From: Clostridium sp.
GTDB lineage: Bacteria; Bacillota; Clostridia; Clostridiales; Clostridiaceae
Assembly: GCF_022482905.1 (NCBI RefSeq)
Contig: NZ_JAKVOI010000001.1
Span: 3,349,958-3,413,957, forward strand
Direction of reading: 5' to 3'
Length of the DNA stretch: 64,000 nucleotides
Part shown: positions 16,032-25,479 of the stretch, one piece after another
How positions within the stretch are numbered: position 1 is the stretch's first letter
Layout of the letters: each line of letters starts with the position of its first letter
The notes under the pieces: generated by a model
Databases searched by the model: none
Told to the model about the DNA's origin: nothing
Seen by the model: only the letters and a program-made list of their open reading frames with translations
Made by a program: the position numbers and the translations under genes

Positions 16032-17078
16032 ATGACAGAAAAAATGAAAGCATTGGTACTCGAGGGACCTGATGATATTTCACTGAAGGAAGTTGATAAA
16101 CCTATATGTGGAGACAATGATGTGCTGCTCCGTATCAAGGCTATAGGACTGTGCGGTTCCGACATGAGGACAATTACCTTTGGACATTATAAAGTGAAAT
16201 ATCCACAGATAATCGGGCATGAGATAACTGGACAAGTTGTTGAAACAGGAAAAAATGTAGCCAAATTTAAAAATGGAGACAGACTATTTGTTTCACCAAT
16301 TGTACCCTGCCATGATTGCAGGCCTTGTAAACTTGGCCTGGACGGTTTATGTGACGATCTCGTTGTCATTGGTACTCAGATACAGGGAGACTATGCAGAA
16401 TACATGCTTCTCACTGAAAAGATATTAAGCAAGGGGCTTCCACTGCTTATTCCGGATGATCTTTCCTATGAAGAAGCCGTTATGACCGAGCCGCTGTCAT
16501 CAGTATATGCCTGCCAGGAAAATGTGAATGTAACTTTGGGGGATACTGTAGCTATTATTGGAATGGGGCCGATAGGCAGCCTTCATACCGAACTGGCTAA
16601 AATAAGGGGGGCAAAAACAGTAATAGCAATTGAACAGTCTGAGAGCAGACTTGAAATGGCAAAGGAATTTGGAGCCGATTATCTTATAAATTCAAGTAAA
16701 GATGACCCGGTTTCCAGAGTCAGAGAAATAACAGGCGGCTGGGGAGCAGAAAAGGTAATAGTGGCCTGCCCGTCAACGGATGCACAAAAGCAGGCGGTAT
16801 CAATGGCATGCAAGGCAGGTACGGTTGTATTCTTTGGAGGAGTTCCAAAGGGAAAACTGACTGAAATTGATACAAATATTGTACATTATAATCAATTGTC
16901 ATTGGTCGGGCATTATGGATATAGTAATTTGCAGGCCAGCAAGGCTTTTTCCCTTATAGCCTCCCACAGATTGAAGGCAGGAAGATATGTGACTCATGAA
17001 CTGCCGCTGGAGGATATAAGAAAGGGTATAGAGCTTACAAGATCAGGAGAAGCAATAAAAGTAGTACTAAAACCTTAG
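16032..17078 (+). CDS. Zinc-dependent medium-chain alcohol dehydrogenase, second in cluster 1
   Basis: 348 residues, sorbitol/threonine dehydrogenase family. Catalytic zinc residues in IGLCGSDMR and IIGHEITGQ, structural zinc cysteines in CHDCRPCKLGLDGLC, nucleotide-binding VAIIGMGPIGSLH. Clearly diverged from the dehydrogenase at 10661. Last gene before a strong terminator, so it closes the cluster 1 operon. It may be a polyol (phosphate) dehydrogenase; its position next to the SDR suggests the cluster handles more than one alcohol oxidation step. Confidence 0.82.
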   Translation: MTEKMKALVLEGPDDISLKEVDKPICGDNDVLLRIKAIGLCGSDMRTITFGHYKVKYPQIIGHEITGQVVETGKNVAKFKNGDRLFVSPIVPCHDCRPCKLGLDGLCDDLVVIGTQIQGDYAEYMLLTEKILSKGLPLLIPDDLSYEEAVMTEPLSSVYACQENVNVTLGDTVAIIGMGPIGSLHTELAKIRGAKTVIAIEQSESRLEMAKEFGADYLINSSKDDPVSRVREITGGWGAEKVIVACPSTDAQKQAVSMACKAGTVVFFGGVPKGKLTEIDTNIVHYNQLSLVGHYGYSNLQASKAFSLIASHRLKAGRYVTHELPLEDIRKGIELTRSGEAIKVVLKP

Positions 17079-17107
17079 AAATATTATATATGGAAGTTTA
17101 ATTTTTT

Positions 17108-17145
17108 AAGAAGAGGCAATGAAATATGTTTGCCTCTTCTTTTGT
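17108..17145 (+). terminator. Intrinsic terminator at the end of cluster 1
   Basis: AAGAAGAGGCAA and TTGCCTCTTCTT pair perfectly over 12 bp with a 10-nt loop, followed by TTTGTT. It separates the cluster 1 operon from levR2, which has its own sigma-54 promoter. Confidence 0.92.
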
Positions 17146-17265
17146 TATACAAAATGTTAATTGAATTTCTAAAATTGTATTGTGATTTTAAATAAAGTAT
17201 ATATTATAATAGATAACGTTTGCGTATACATGTTTTAAAGAGAATTAATAGTTAAATTTTTTGTA

Positions 17266-17281
17266 TGGCATGAAAGTTGCT
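17266..17281 (+). promoter_or_regulatory. Sigma-54 promoter upstream of levR2
   Basis: TGGCAT, five bases, then TTGCT, the same core as the promoter before the cluster 1 PTS genes. It lies 29 bp before ATG 17310. Because only 34 bp separate levR2 from the next PTS gene and no other -24/-12 match is visible there, this promoter probably drives the whole operon including the activator itself. Confidence 0.78.
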
Positions 17282-17309
17282 GATTAATAAAAGTGATAGG
17301 GGTGAAGTT

Positions 17310-20183
17310 ATGAGTTTGGCAGACAGACTTTTGGACTTGATAAGTGTTGAAAACAAGAAGGATCCGCATACGGATATGAAACTTGCAAAAATGCTATCTA
17401 CTACGCGCGAAAATGTTACTGCTGTAAGAAAAGAACTTAACATACCTAATTCAAGAGAAAGGAGGAAACCGTATTTAGAAAATGCACTTGAAACGATACT
17501 GAGCCGAAATGATATGATATCAATTTCAGATATTACAAAACAGCTCATGAGCTATGGATTCAACATATCAAGACATATAGTTGAAGAAATGTTGAAGGAA
17601 AAGAAAACAGACAATAGATCCATTGAATTGAATTCAGATCCTTTTCAAAACTTGATTGGATATAATGGGAGTTTAAAAACCTGTATAACTCAAGCCAAGG
17701 CGGCAATATTGTACCCACCTCTGGGACTGCCCACCTTGATTATTGGAGAAAGTGGTGTAGGAAAGACTCAATTTGCCGAAACAATGTATAAATTTGCATC
17801 ACAGAGAGGTGCATTGACAAGTAATCTGCCTTTTGTAGTTTTCAATTGTGCAGATTATGGAGATAATCCACAGCTGCTGCTCTCCATATTATATGGTTAC
17901 AAAAAGGGAGCATTTACAGGGGCAGACAATGATAAGGAAGGAATTGTTGAAACTGCAAATAATGGAATATTATTTTTAGATGAAATTCACAGGCTCCCTC
18001 CAAAAGGTCAGGAAATGTTATTTTCGATACTGGATAAAGGAACATTCAGAAGATTGGGTGAAACGAATGTAGAAAGAAAAGTGAACATAATGTTGATAGG
18101 AGCAACTACTGAAGATATTCAATCCAATTTGTTGTTGACGTTTAGAAGGCGTATACCAATGATAATAACAATACCGGCATTGGAGCAAAGATCTGTTCTG
18201 GAAAAGGTTCAGCTCATACAATATTTTTTCCAGCGGGAGTGTAACAGAATAAACTTGAAAATTTTTGTCGAAGCAAAGGTTATTGAGATATTTGCCGTGG
18301 AAAAATTTAATGGAAATATTGGTGAATTGAAGAGTAAAATACAAGTCACCTGTGCCAGGGCATTCATGAAGTACATCAATAAATTTGATGAAATTATAAA
18401 TATAGGTACCAGTGAAATTTTTGAAATAACCAGAGATTACGAGGATATCAATATAGAAAATTCAAATATAATTCAGGCCAAAAATTATGTTAGGGATACG
18501 TTGTTTGTTCCCTTTGTGGATAATGAATTCAAATCTGTAAGATATATAGAAAATGATGAATATTCGCTTCCAAAGGATTTTTATAGACAGATAGAACAGA
18601 AATATTATGAGTTAAAGAAGTCACATAAGGATTTAAAAGATATAGAGAAAATATTGTGGCAGTTTATCAACAAACAATTTAAAAGACTGCAATTTACAGA
18701 CAATAAAGGTAATATTTTTTCACTGGATGAACTGGCAACAATTGTGGACAAGGATATATTGGAGAATATCAGAAAGCTGAGAAATGCAATGAAGGGAAAA
18801 TACTCCAATTGTCATTTTAATGAAAATGTTTTCCTGTATTTAGGTATACATCTGCAGGAAACTGTAAACAGGCTTAAACTGAGAAAACCCATAATAAATA
18901 TGAATTTATCCAAAATAAAAGAGGAGCTTCGTAAAGAGTATGAATTAGCTTTGGAATTCAGCATATCACTTGCAAAAGTAAAAAATATTTCAATACCTGA
19001 AGATGAAGTCGGATTTATAGCATTGTATATAAAGACGGCAATACAGGACAAACTTGTTAAAAATCATGTCGGGATAATAGTTATATCACATGGGAAAATA
19101 GCCACTGAGATAGTGAATGTGGTAAAAGAACTTTTGAATATAAATTTTCCGGTAGCAATTGACATGCCCCTGACTGAAAATCCTTCAGTAACCTATCAGA
19201 AAATCCTTCAAGTATCAAAAAAGTTAAATGAAGGAAAAGGCATACTGTTTCTTGTGGATATGGGATCTCTCGTAAATGTGGGAAATATGGCAAGTGAAAA
19301 TCTTGGGATAGATACCAGAACTATTGATAGAGTTGATCTGCTTACAGTGCTTGAAGCGGTCAGAAAAGCATCCATACCGGAAAATGATCTCGATAGTATA
19401 TATTTTAGTTTGGTCAAATCAAGATATGGATATTATCCTTTACCATTGAATATAAAGGAAAATGACAAACCGCCGGTAATAATTTCACTTTGCCTCACTG
19501 GAAAGGGAATGGCAAAACATATAAGTGAACAACTTTCAAAAAGGTACAGGGATGTAAAAATATTTCAGATTGGAATTATGGAGGAAATGATTTCGGAAAA
19601 AATAAAGAAACTTCAGAATAGTTATAAAATAATTGCGGTTGTAGGAACCATAAATCCTGAGATCAGCGGTATAAATTTTATACCATACGAACCCAATCTG
19701 TTTAATGAAGAACTTAAAAGAATTGATGTGTTTTTAGAATCAAAAAATAAAAACATTCTTGCAAATGTTATAAATGAAGATTTAATATTATTCGAACCCT
19801 GTGTGGAACACAAGCGGAAAGCCATCGAGCTTGGTTGTTCACTGTTAGTCAATAAAGGATATGTAGACAGGAAATTTCTTGATTGTGTTTTGCAGAGAGA
19901 AAAAATATCATCAACTTTTTCAAAGGGAGGCGTAGCGCTTCCACATGGAGATTTCTCTCATGTTATAAGATCGTCAATTGTGTTTGTCAAACTTAAAGAT
20001 CCTATTGACTGGGGGAAAGGCAAAGCACAGATCATATGTCTTCCTGCGTTGAAAGTAAATGATAAAAGGATTGTTACTGGACTTCTGAAGTTGTTTTTAA
20101 ATATGAATTTTATAAACACATTAAAAGAAGCAAAGGATGCTGTGGATTTTAAAAATATAATACTGGAAGGACTAAAACAGTAA
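17310..20183 (+). CDS. LevR-family sigma-54-dependent PTS-regulated activator (cluster 2)
   Basis: 957 residues from ATG 17310 with AGGGGTG upstream; a longer frame starting at 17277 would put its start codon inside the -12 element. Same architecture as the cluster 1 regulator: Walker A GESGVGKT near 145, GAFTGA near 200, Walker B NGILFLDEIHR, one PTS regulation domain with GIHLQETV, EIIA-mannose-like ISHGK near 593, EIIB-like CLTGKG near 727, and C-terminal EIIA-like LPHGD near 876. It should activate the PTS 2 operon in response to PTS phosphorylation state. The two regulators are clearly homologous along their length but well diverged. Confidence 0.9.
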   Translation: MSLADRLLDLISVENKKDPHTDMKLAKMLSTTRENVTAVRKELNIPNSRERRKPYLENALETILSRNDMISISDITKQLMSYGFNISRHIVEEMLKEKKTDNRSIELNSDPFQNLIGYNGSLKTCITQAKAAILYPPLGLPTLIIGESGVGKTQFAETMYKFASQRGALTSNLPFVVFNCADYGDNPQLLLSILYGYKKGAFTGADNDKEGIVETANNGILFLDEIHRLPPKGQEMLFSILDKGTFRRLGETNVERKVNIMLIGATTEDIQSNLLLTFRRRIPMIITIPALEQRSVLEKVQLIQYFFQRECNRINLKIFVEAKVIEIFAVEKFNGNIGELKSKIQVTCARAFMKYINKFDEIINIGTSEIFEITRDYEDINIENSNIIQAKNYVRDTLFVPFVDNEFKSVRYIENDEYSLPKDFYRQIEQKYYELKKSHKDLKDIEKILWQFINKQFKRLQFTDNKGNIFSLDELATIVDKDILENIRKLRNAMKGKYSNCHFNENVFLYLGIHLQETVNRLKLRKPIINMNLSKIKEELRKEYELALEFSISLAKVKNISIPEDEVGFIALYIKTAIQDKLVKNHVGIIVISHGKIATEIVNVVKELLNINFPVAIDMPLTENPSVTYQKILQVSKKLNEGKGILFLVDMGSLVNVGNMASENLGIDTRTIDRVDLLTVLEAVRKASIPENDLDSIYFSLVKSRYGYYPLPLNIKENDKPPVIISLCLTGKGMAKHISEQLSKRYRDVKIFQIGIMEEMISEKIKKLQNSYKIIAVVGTINPEISGINFIPYEPNLFNEELKRIDVFLESKNKNILANVINEDLILFEPCVEHKRKAIELGCSLLVNKGYVDRKFLDCVLQREKISSTFSKGGVALPHGDFSHVIRSSIVFVKLKDPIDWGKGKAQIICLPALKVNDKRIVTGLLKLFLNMNFINTLKEAKDAVDFKNIILEGLKQ

Positions 20184-20217
20184 ATAATTATTTATGTAAC
20201 TAAGGAGTGATTGTTAA

Positions 20218-20667
20218 ATGTTAGATCCAGATTTGATTTTATTAAATGTAGAAGCAAAAAAATCGGAAGATGTTATAAACATGTTAGGAAAAATTATGCT
20301 GTCAAAGAACTATGTAAAAGATAATTATATAGATGCAGTATTGGAAAGAGAGAAAAGTCTGCCTACCGGGCTTGATACTAAAGATATATGTGTTGCAATT
20401 CCTCATACGGATTCTGGACATGTCAATGTATCCAGTATAGGTATAGCAACTTTGAAAGATCCGGTTCAATTCAGTATGATGGTAGATCCTGAAAAGAAAT
20501 TGAATATAGATATAGTGTTTCTACTGGCAGTCAAAGATCCAAATTCTCAAATAAAGCTTCTAAAGAACCTTATGTCGGTTTTCCAAAATGAACAGCTGCT
20601 AAAAAATTTGAAATCAGCAAGAAATAAAAAAGAAGTTATAGACTTGTTAAGCTTTATAGCTGTATAG
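20218..20667 (+). CDS. PTS IIA component, galactitol/fructose type (cluster 2)
   Basis: 149 residues, a PTS_EIIA type-2 domain with the phosphohistidine in VAIPHTDSGHV (about residue 63). Starts 34 bp after levR2 with AAGGAGTG. It feeds phosphate to the IIB component encoded next. Homologous to the cluster 1 IIA (REKSLPTGL versus REKVFPTGL), so the two PTS loci share ancestry. Confidence 0.88.
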   Translation: MLDPDLILLNVEAKKSEDVINMLGKIMLSKNYVKDNYIDAVLEREKSLPTGLDTKDICVAIPHTDSGHVNVSSIGIATLKDPVQFSMMVDPEKKLNIDIVFLLAVKDPNSQIKLLKNLMSVFQNEQLLKNLKSARNKKEVIDLLSFIAV

Positions 20668-20720
20668 ATCAAATTTATATAGCTTAAGTATAAATATTTA
20701 TATGAAAAGGGGTTTTAATT

Positions 20721-21029
20721 ATGAAAAAGGCTTTTAATGTTTTGTCGGTATGTGGTTCAGGAACTGTAACTTCATCTATGATTGCAGAAAAATTAAAGGA
20801 TGCCATGGAGGAAAAAGGTATTAGAATTACTGCAACTGAGGCCAAGCCAACAGAGGCACTTAATCTTGCACAGGGAGGAGGATTTGATTTTATTACTCAT
20901 ACAAGTCCGTTGCCAAAAGCCGATTATGGCATACCAACTATAAATGCAGTAGGATTTCTTACAGGCTTTGGAGAAGAAGAGTTTCTGGAGGAAGTTATGA
21001 AAGTAATAGAAAAGTTGAACAGCAAGTAA
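20721..21029 (+). CDS. PTS IIB component, galactitol type (cluster 2)
   Basis: 102 residues with an intact phosphocysteine P-loop, VLSVCGSGTVTSSM. GatB-like fold length. Between IIA and IIC genes of the second PTS, with AAAAGGGG as ribosome binding site. The pair of conserved cysteine-containing IIB proteins in the window makes the cysteine-less third IIB at 13186 stand out. Confidence 0.9.
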   Translation: MKKAFNVLSVCGSGTVTSSMIAEKLKDAMEEKGIRITATEAKPTEALNLAQGGGFDFITHTSPLPKADYGIPTINAVGFLTGFGEEEFLEEVMKVIEKLNSK

Positions 21030-21052
21030 AAAATTTTACAGGGGGAATATAA

Positions 21053-22471
21053 ATGTTTTTACAAGATCTAAAATATATTTTTGATACATTTGGTGCTCCG
21101 GTTTTTGTGCCTATAATAATATTCATTATATGTAAGGTTTTGAAGGTTACAACAAAAAAGTCATTTTTTTCAGCTTTATATGTAGGTGTGGGCTTAGAAG
21201 GATTTAATCTGCTTATAAATTCTTTTACGCCGATTATAACACCTGTTGTCAGACAAATGGTAAAGGGGACAGGAATTGATCTTCCTGTATTTGATGTCGG
21301 GTGGCAGGCTACGGCATTGGTTGCCTATTCGACAAATGTCGGAATGATTTTCCTGTGCCTGGGTCTGGTTTTACAGATAGGATTGTTCTTGATAAAGTGG
21401 ACGGATATATTTCAGCCCTCGGATCTGTGGAACAATTACTCATACATGGTATGGGGGTCCATGGCCTATGCAGTCACCAAAAATATGTTTTTGGCCCTGG
21501 GACTTATGATATTTTTGAACTTGATTAGTTTATTGATATCTGAAGTCATGGCTAATAGGTGGTCAAACTATTATAAATATCCTAACTGTACGATAATAGC
21601 ACTTCACAATATAGAGCCGGCGATTTTTGCGGTAGTATTGGACCCGCTGCTTAATAAACTTGGTTTGAACAAGGTTAAACTGAATCCGGAAGAATTGCAG
21701 AAGAAGCTGGGATTTCTGGGCGAACCGGTTTCACTTGGCTTAATACTCGGTCTGCTAATTGGAATACTGGGAAATATATCACGAATAGGTACCGTTGCAG
21801 GATGGGGACAAATTGCAATAACAGGTGTTGCTACAGCCGCAATAATGGCTATATTTCCGAAGGTTGCAGGTATATTTGCCCAGGCTTTTCTTCCTATATC
21901 TCAGGCTGCAAGCAAGGCGGTAAAAGGTGAATCTGGAAACGGCCGTAAATGGTTTCTTGGAGTTAATGATGCAGCAGGGTATGGTGAGCCGGCTACGTTG
22001 ATATCGGGTATTGTTTTAATACCTATAATGGTAGTCATAGCTATGATTCTGCCTGGAAACAAGACTTTGCCTGTAGTGGATCTTGTAGCAATACCATTTA
22101 TGGTGGAAGGTATAGTGTGTCTTGTAAATGGGAATATATTGAAAGTATTGATTACGGGAATTATATGGTTTTCCATTGGCTTATTGATGTGTACGCATAC
22201 GGCTTCATTATTTACTCAAATAGCTGCCTCTGTTGGTGTAAAATTACCTGTTGGGGCACTTCTAATAACCAGTTTTAATATATTGGGTAAACCTCTGGTC
22301 GGTCTTATATTTATGGCATTTCTTACAGAATCACCTGTGCTTATAGGTATCTGTATAGCTGTATATTTGATAGTGTATGTCTTGTTTAAAAAGAATAAAG
22401 TTGCTGTATATGACTATCTGGAAAGGACTGCAGCCAAAAATGAAGAGGTAGAAGAGAAATTGGAGTCATAA
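21053..22471 (+). CDS. PTS IIC component, galactitol (GAT) family (cluster 2)
   Basis: 472 residues, strongly hydrophobic with about ten or more membrane segments; [19 protein letters not shown] and [15 protein letters not shown] correspond to the same stretches in the cluster 1 IIC. It forms the membrane transport subunit of the second PTS. The neighbouring araD-type gene argues that its substrate is a pentitol or a related compound rather than galactitol itself. Confidence 0.9.
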   Translation: MFLQDLKYIFDTFGAPVFVPIIIFIICKVLKVTTKKSFFSALYVGVGLEGFNLLINSFTPIITPVVRQMVKGTGIDLPVFDVGWQATALVAYSTNVGMIFLCLGLVLQIGLFLIKWTDIFQPSDLWNNYSYMVWGSMAYAVTKNMFLALGLMIFLNLISLLISEVMANRWSNYYKYPNCTIIALHNIEPAIFAVVLDPLLNKLGLNKVKLNPEELQKKLGFLGEPVSLGLILGLLIGILGNISRIGTVAGWGQIAITGVATAAIMAIFPKVAGIFAQAFLPISQAASKAVKGESGNGRKWFLGVNDAAGYGEPATLISGIVLIPIMVVIAMILPGNKTLPVVDLVAIPFMVEGIVCLVNGNILKVLITGIIWFSIGLLMCTHTASLFTQIAASVGVKLPVGALLITSFNILGKPLVGLIFMAFLTESPVLIGICIAVYLIVYVLFKKNKVAVYDYLERTAAKNEEVEEKLES

Positions 22472-22505
22472 GTTTTGCAAATTTCAGAAAGGAGAATATG
22501 TAAGA

Positions 22506-23198
22506 ATGCTGGAAAAGTTAAAAGATGAAGTACTTCAGGCAAATTTGGATCTGCCGCGGTATAATCTTGTAAAGTTTACCTGGGGAAATGTAAGCGGTAT
22601 AGATAGAAAATCAGGACTGTTTGTTATAAAACCAAGTGGTGTGGACTATGACAAACTTTCACGAGATGATTTGGTAGTCATGGATCTGAAGGGTAATATA
22701 GTTGAAGGAAGTTTAAAACCATCGTCGGATACACCTACACATTTAGTACTTTATAATAGTTTCCCGGATATAGGGGGTGTAGTTCATACACATTCTACCT
22801 GGGCTACAATAATGGCACAGGCAGGTGTTGGAATACCGGCATTTGGAACAACTCATGCCGATTTCTTTTACGGGGATGTTCCCTGTACTAGAAAGTTAAC
22901 TCAAGCTGAAGTAGAAAATGATTATGAGAAAGAGACAGGCAATGTTATAGTTGAAACGTTTGAGCATGAAAATGAAAATAAGATTCCAGCTGTTCTTGTA
23001 AGGGGACATGGACCTTTTACATGGGGAAAAGACGCTTCTGATGCAGTTCATAATTCTGTAGTTCTTGAGGAAGTAAGTAAAATGGCCTACTATAATTTAA
23101 ATATCAACAGTCAACTTGATAAGTTAGATAGCTATATACTTGACAAGCACTATTTTAGAAAACACGGTAAAAATGCATATTATGGACAAAATATATGA
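22506..23198 (+). CDS. araD: L-ribulose-5-phosphate 4-epimerase
   Basis: 230 residues, AraD/SgbE/UlaF length. Diagnostic AraD segments: [35 protein letters not shown], zinc-site [41 protein letters not shown], and the C-terminal HGKNAYYGQ that carries the catalytic tyrosine. It converts L-ribulose-5-phosphate to D-xylulose-5-phosphate, linking the operon to the pentose phosphate pathway. Unlike arabinose operons there is no isomerase or kinase here, so L-ribulose-5-phosphate would have to come from oxidation of a PTS-imported pentitol phosphate. Confidence 0.9.
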   Translation: MLEKLKDEVLQANLDLPRYNLVKFTWGNVSGIDRKSGLFVIKPSGVDYDKLSRDDLVVMDLKGNIVEGSLKPSSDTPTHLVLYNSFPDIGGVVHTHSTWATIMAQAGVGIPAFGTTHADFFYGDVPCTRKLTQAEVENDYEKETGNVIVETFEHENENKIPAVLVRGHGPFTWGKDASDAVHNSVVLEEVSKMAYYNLNINSQLDKLDSYILDKHYFRKHGKNAYYGQNI

Positions 23199-23224
23199 AA
23201 TTATGTTCTTAAGGAGGGTAATAA

Positions 23225-24583
23225 ATGAAGGATTTAGCAAGCTTCAGTGTAGAGGAAATGACAGGACTTGAGTACAAATGTTCATGTGGAAGGACTCACA
23301 GGGTGGAAATAGATGATATAAAGGTGGGCAGTGGTGTCATAGATGAACTCCCAAATATAATAAAGGATTATGAAGGAAGAAGAATATTTATTGTAGAGGA
23401 TGTCCATACCTTTGAAGTGGCAGGGAGAAAAGTCCAAGAGCTGTTAAAGAAAGAGTTCAAAGTAAGCAGATATTTGTTTGACAATAAACATCTGGTACCC
23501 GATGAGACAGCCCTTGGAAGGCTGCTCTTTGAAATACCGAAGGATACGGAACTTGTTGTTGCAGTAGGTTCAGGGGTTATCAACGATGTTTCAAGATTTT
23601 TGAGCTACAAGGTGGGGATACCCTATGTAATTGTTGGGACGGCACCCTCCATGGACGGATATGCTTCAGTAGTTTCACCTCTCATATGCGACAGCGTGAA
23701 GGTTACCTATGATGCAGCATATCCAAGGGCCATAATCGGTGACACAGATATAATGAAAGAGGCACCCATGCAGATGCTCCAGGCGGGACTCGGAGATATA
23801 CTTGGCAAATACACTGCACTTGCAGACTGGCACATTGCAAATGTATTAAATGGAGAATACCTCTGCAGTGAGGTGGAAAATCTGGTCATGACCTCTCTTA
23901 AAAAATGTGAAGAGGCTGCCTCCGGCTTGACAGGCAGGAGGGCTGAAACTGTGAAGAATATAACGGATGCACTGATTATGTCTGGAATTGCCATTGGTAT
24001 GGTGGGTGCATCAAGGCCGGCCTCCGGCGGAGAACATCAGCTTTCACACTGTTATGAAATGATTTTTATGAACAGGGGTGAAGAAGAAAAGTGGACCCAC
24101 GGCAATACCGTAGGTGTGGGCGTTGGAATTGTGGCTTATGCATACAAATATGCAGCAGGAATTGACATCAATAAAGTACTTGAAAAAGGCGATTACCTGC
24201 ATCTTGACAGAGACAGGTGGACGCAGAATATAAAAGATGTGTTCACAAGAAGTGCCGAAAACATCATTGAATTCAAACAGGACAGCATCAATTTTGAACC
24301 CGAAAAGAGAAAGGCTCAAATGGACAGGATACTTGAGAAATGGGAGGACATAAAAAAGATATGCAGTGTCAACGTTCCAGAGCCGGAAAATATAATCGGA
24401 ACCCTGAAAAAATGCGGTGCCGTATGGAATCCACGGGATATAGGAATAGACAGGGAACTGTTTATAAAAAGTTTTGCTGCTGCAAAGGACATGCGCAAGA
24501 GATACGGCATCTTTCAACTCCTTGAAGATATAGGCAAGCTGGATGAGGCAGGCGGCTGTGTAGCAGATATTTATTACAATTGA
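23225..24583 (+). CDS. araM: AraM/EgsA-family dehydrogenase (sn-glycerol-1-phosphate dehydrogenase family)
   Basis: 452 residues. N-terminal KCSCGRTH motif typical of AraM-type proteins; NAD-binding VVAVGSGVINDVSRF; PSMDGYASVVSP; metal ligands in GDILGKYTA, GGEHQLSHCYEM and THGNTVGVG. Bacillus AraM makes glycerol-1-phosphate from DHAP with NADH and a divalent metal. It follows araD by 26 bp and is followed by an AraL-type phosphatase, echoing the araD-araL-araM block of Bacillus arabinose operons. As the only dehydrogenase directly beside araD, it may instead oxidise a pentitol phosphate; this is inference. Confidence 0.82.
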   Translation: MKDLASFSVEEMTGLEYKCSCGRTHRVEIDDIKVGSGVIDELPNIIKDYEGRRIFIVEDVHTFEVAGRKVQELLKKEFKVSRYLFDNKHLVPDETALGRLLFEIPKDTELVVAVGSGVINDVSRFLSYKVGIPYVIVGTAPSMDGYASVVSPLICDSVKVTYDAAYPRAIIGDTDIMKEAPMQMLQAGLGDILGKYTALADWHIANVLNGEYLCSEVENLVMTSLKKCEEAASGLTGRRAETVKNITDALIMSGIAIGMVGASRPASGGEHQLSHCYEMIFMNRGEEEKWTHGNTVGVGVGIVAYAYKYAAGIDINKVLEKGDYLHLDRDRWTQNIKDVFTRSAENIIEFKQDSINFEPEKRKAQMDRILEKWEDIKKICSVNVPEPENIIGTLKKCGAVWNPRDIGIDRELFIKSFAAAKDMRKRYGIFQLLEDIGKLDEAGGCVADIYYN

Positions 24584-24641
24584 ATTCTGTTTCAGAAACA
24601 GTTTGAATAAAAGGTTGTATTGAAAGGGGGAGGTAGTATAT

Positions 24642-25451
24642 ATGGCAGACAGGACGCAAGATATTTTGAAAAAGGTAAAATGCTTTATCCTCGATCTTGA
24701 TGGAACTGTTTATCTCGGAGATAAAATACTGGAAGGTTCCATGGAATTTCTTGAAGAACTGACGAAAAACGATATCGAGTTCAAGTTTTTCACGAATAAT
24801 TCTTCTAAAAATTCACAATTTTATGTAAACAAGATCAGGAAAATGGGGTATGAGCTAACGGACGACATGATGCTCACTTCAAATCAGGTAATAATAAATT
24901 ATATAAAACAGAACATGGCGGACAGGAGGATATTTGTCCTTGGCAATGAATACCTGAAAGCCGATTTCAGGGAGGCAGGAATAAATCCCGATGGAGATGA
25001 TGCAGAGGTGGTTGTTGCGGGATTTGACACATCACTTGTATATGAAAATATATCCAGGGCCTGTGAATTTATAAGAAATGGAGCTGTATTTCTTGGAGTG
25101 AATCCCGACTTCAACTGCCCTACTGAAAATGGTTTTATACCGGACTGCGGTTCCATATGTGCAATGATTACAGCTTCAACAGGAAGAGTTCCTGAATTTT
25201 TCGGAAAGCCCTCCCGTCATACCTTGAAATATATTCTTGAAGACACAGGATTCAAGGAAGAGGAAATTGCCTTTGTAGGAGACAGGCTTTACACCGACAT
25301 AGCCATAGGGAAGGGAAACAATTCTGTAACCATCCTTGTATTGTCGGGTGAAGCAAAGCTTCATGATCTGGATGATTCTGAAATACAGCCTACGCTTGTT
25401 TTCAGTTCACTGGGTGATGTGAAAGATGTATTGAGACAAATTTATAAGTAA
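24642..25451 (+). CDS. HAD-IIA sugar phosphatase (AraL/NagD-like)
   Basis: 269 residues. HAD motifs: FILDLDGTVYLGD (motif I, nucleophile aspartate), FFTNNSSKN (motif II), lysine in FFGKPSRHTLKY (motif III) and FVGDRLYTDIAIG (motif IV); the C2a cap between them marks the HAD-IIA/NagD class. AraL of Bacillus is a promiscuous sugar phosphatase that removes excess pentose phosphates or DHAP-derived products. Here it could detoxify accumulating phosphates of the PTS route, or dephosphorylate the glycerol-1-phosphate from the preceding gene. Confidence 0.82.
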   Translation: MADRTQDILKKVKCFILDLDGTVYLGDKILEGSMEFLEELTKNDIEFKFFTNNSSKNSQFYVNKIRKMGYELTDDMMLTSNQVIINYIKQNMADRRIFVLGNEYLKADFREAGINPDGDDAEVVVAGFDTSLVYENISRACEFIRNGAVFLGVNPDFNCPTENGFIPDCGSICAMITASTGRVPEFFGKPSRHTLKYILEDTGFKEEEIAFVGDRLYTDIAIGKGNNSVTILVLSGEAKLHDLDDSEIQPTLVFSSLGDVKDVLRQIYK

Positions 25452-25479
25452 TTTAGTAGGAAATGGAGATGGGTCTTAT

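Noticed and set aside
17277-17309. Longer N-terminus for the cluster 2 LevR protein starting at 17277
   Set aside because: The start codon would lie in the TTGC of the sigma-54 -12 element and has no ribosome binding site; ATG 17310 has AGGGGTG.
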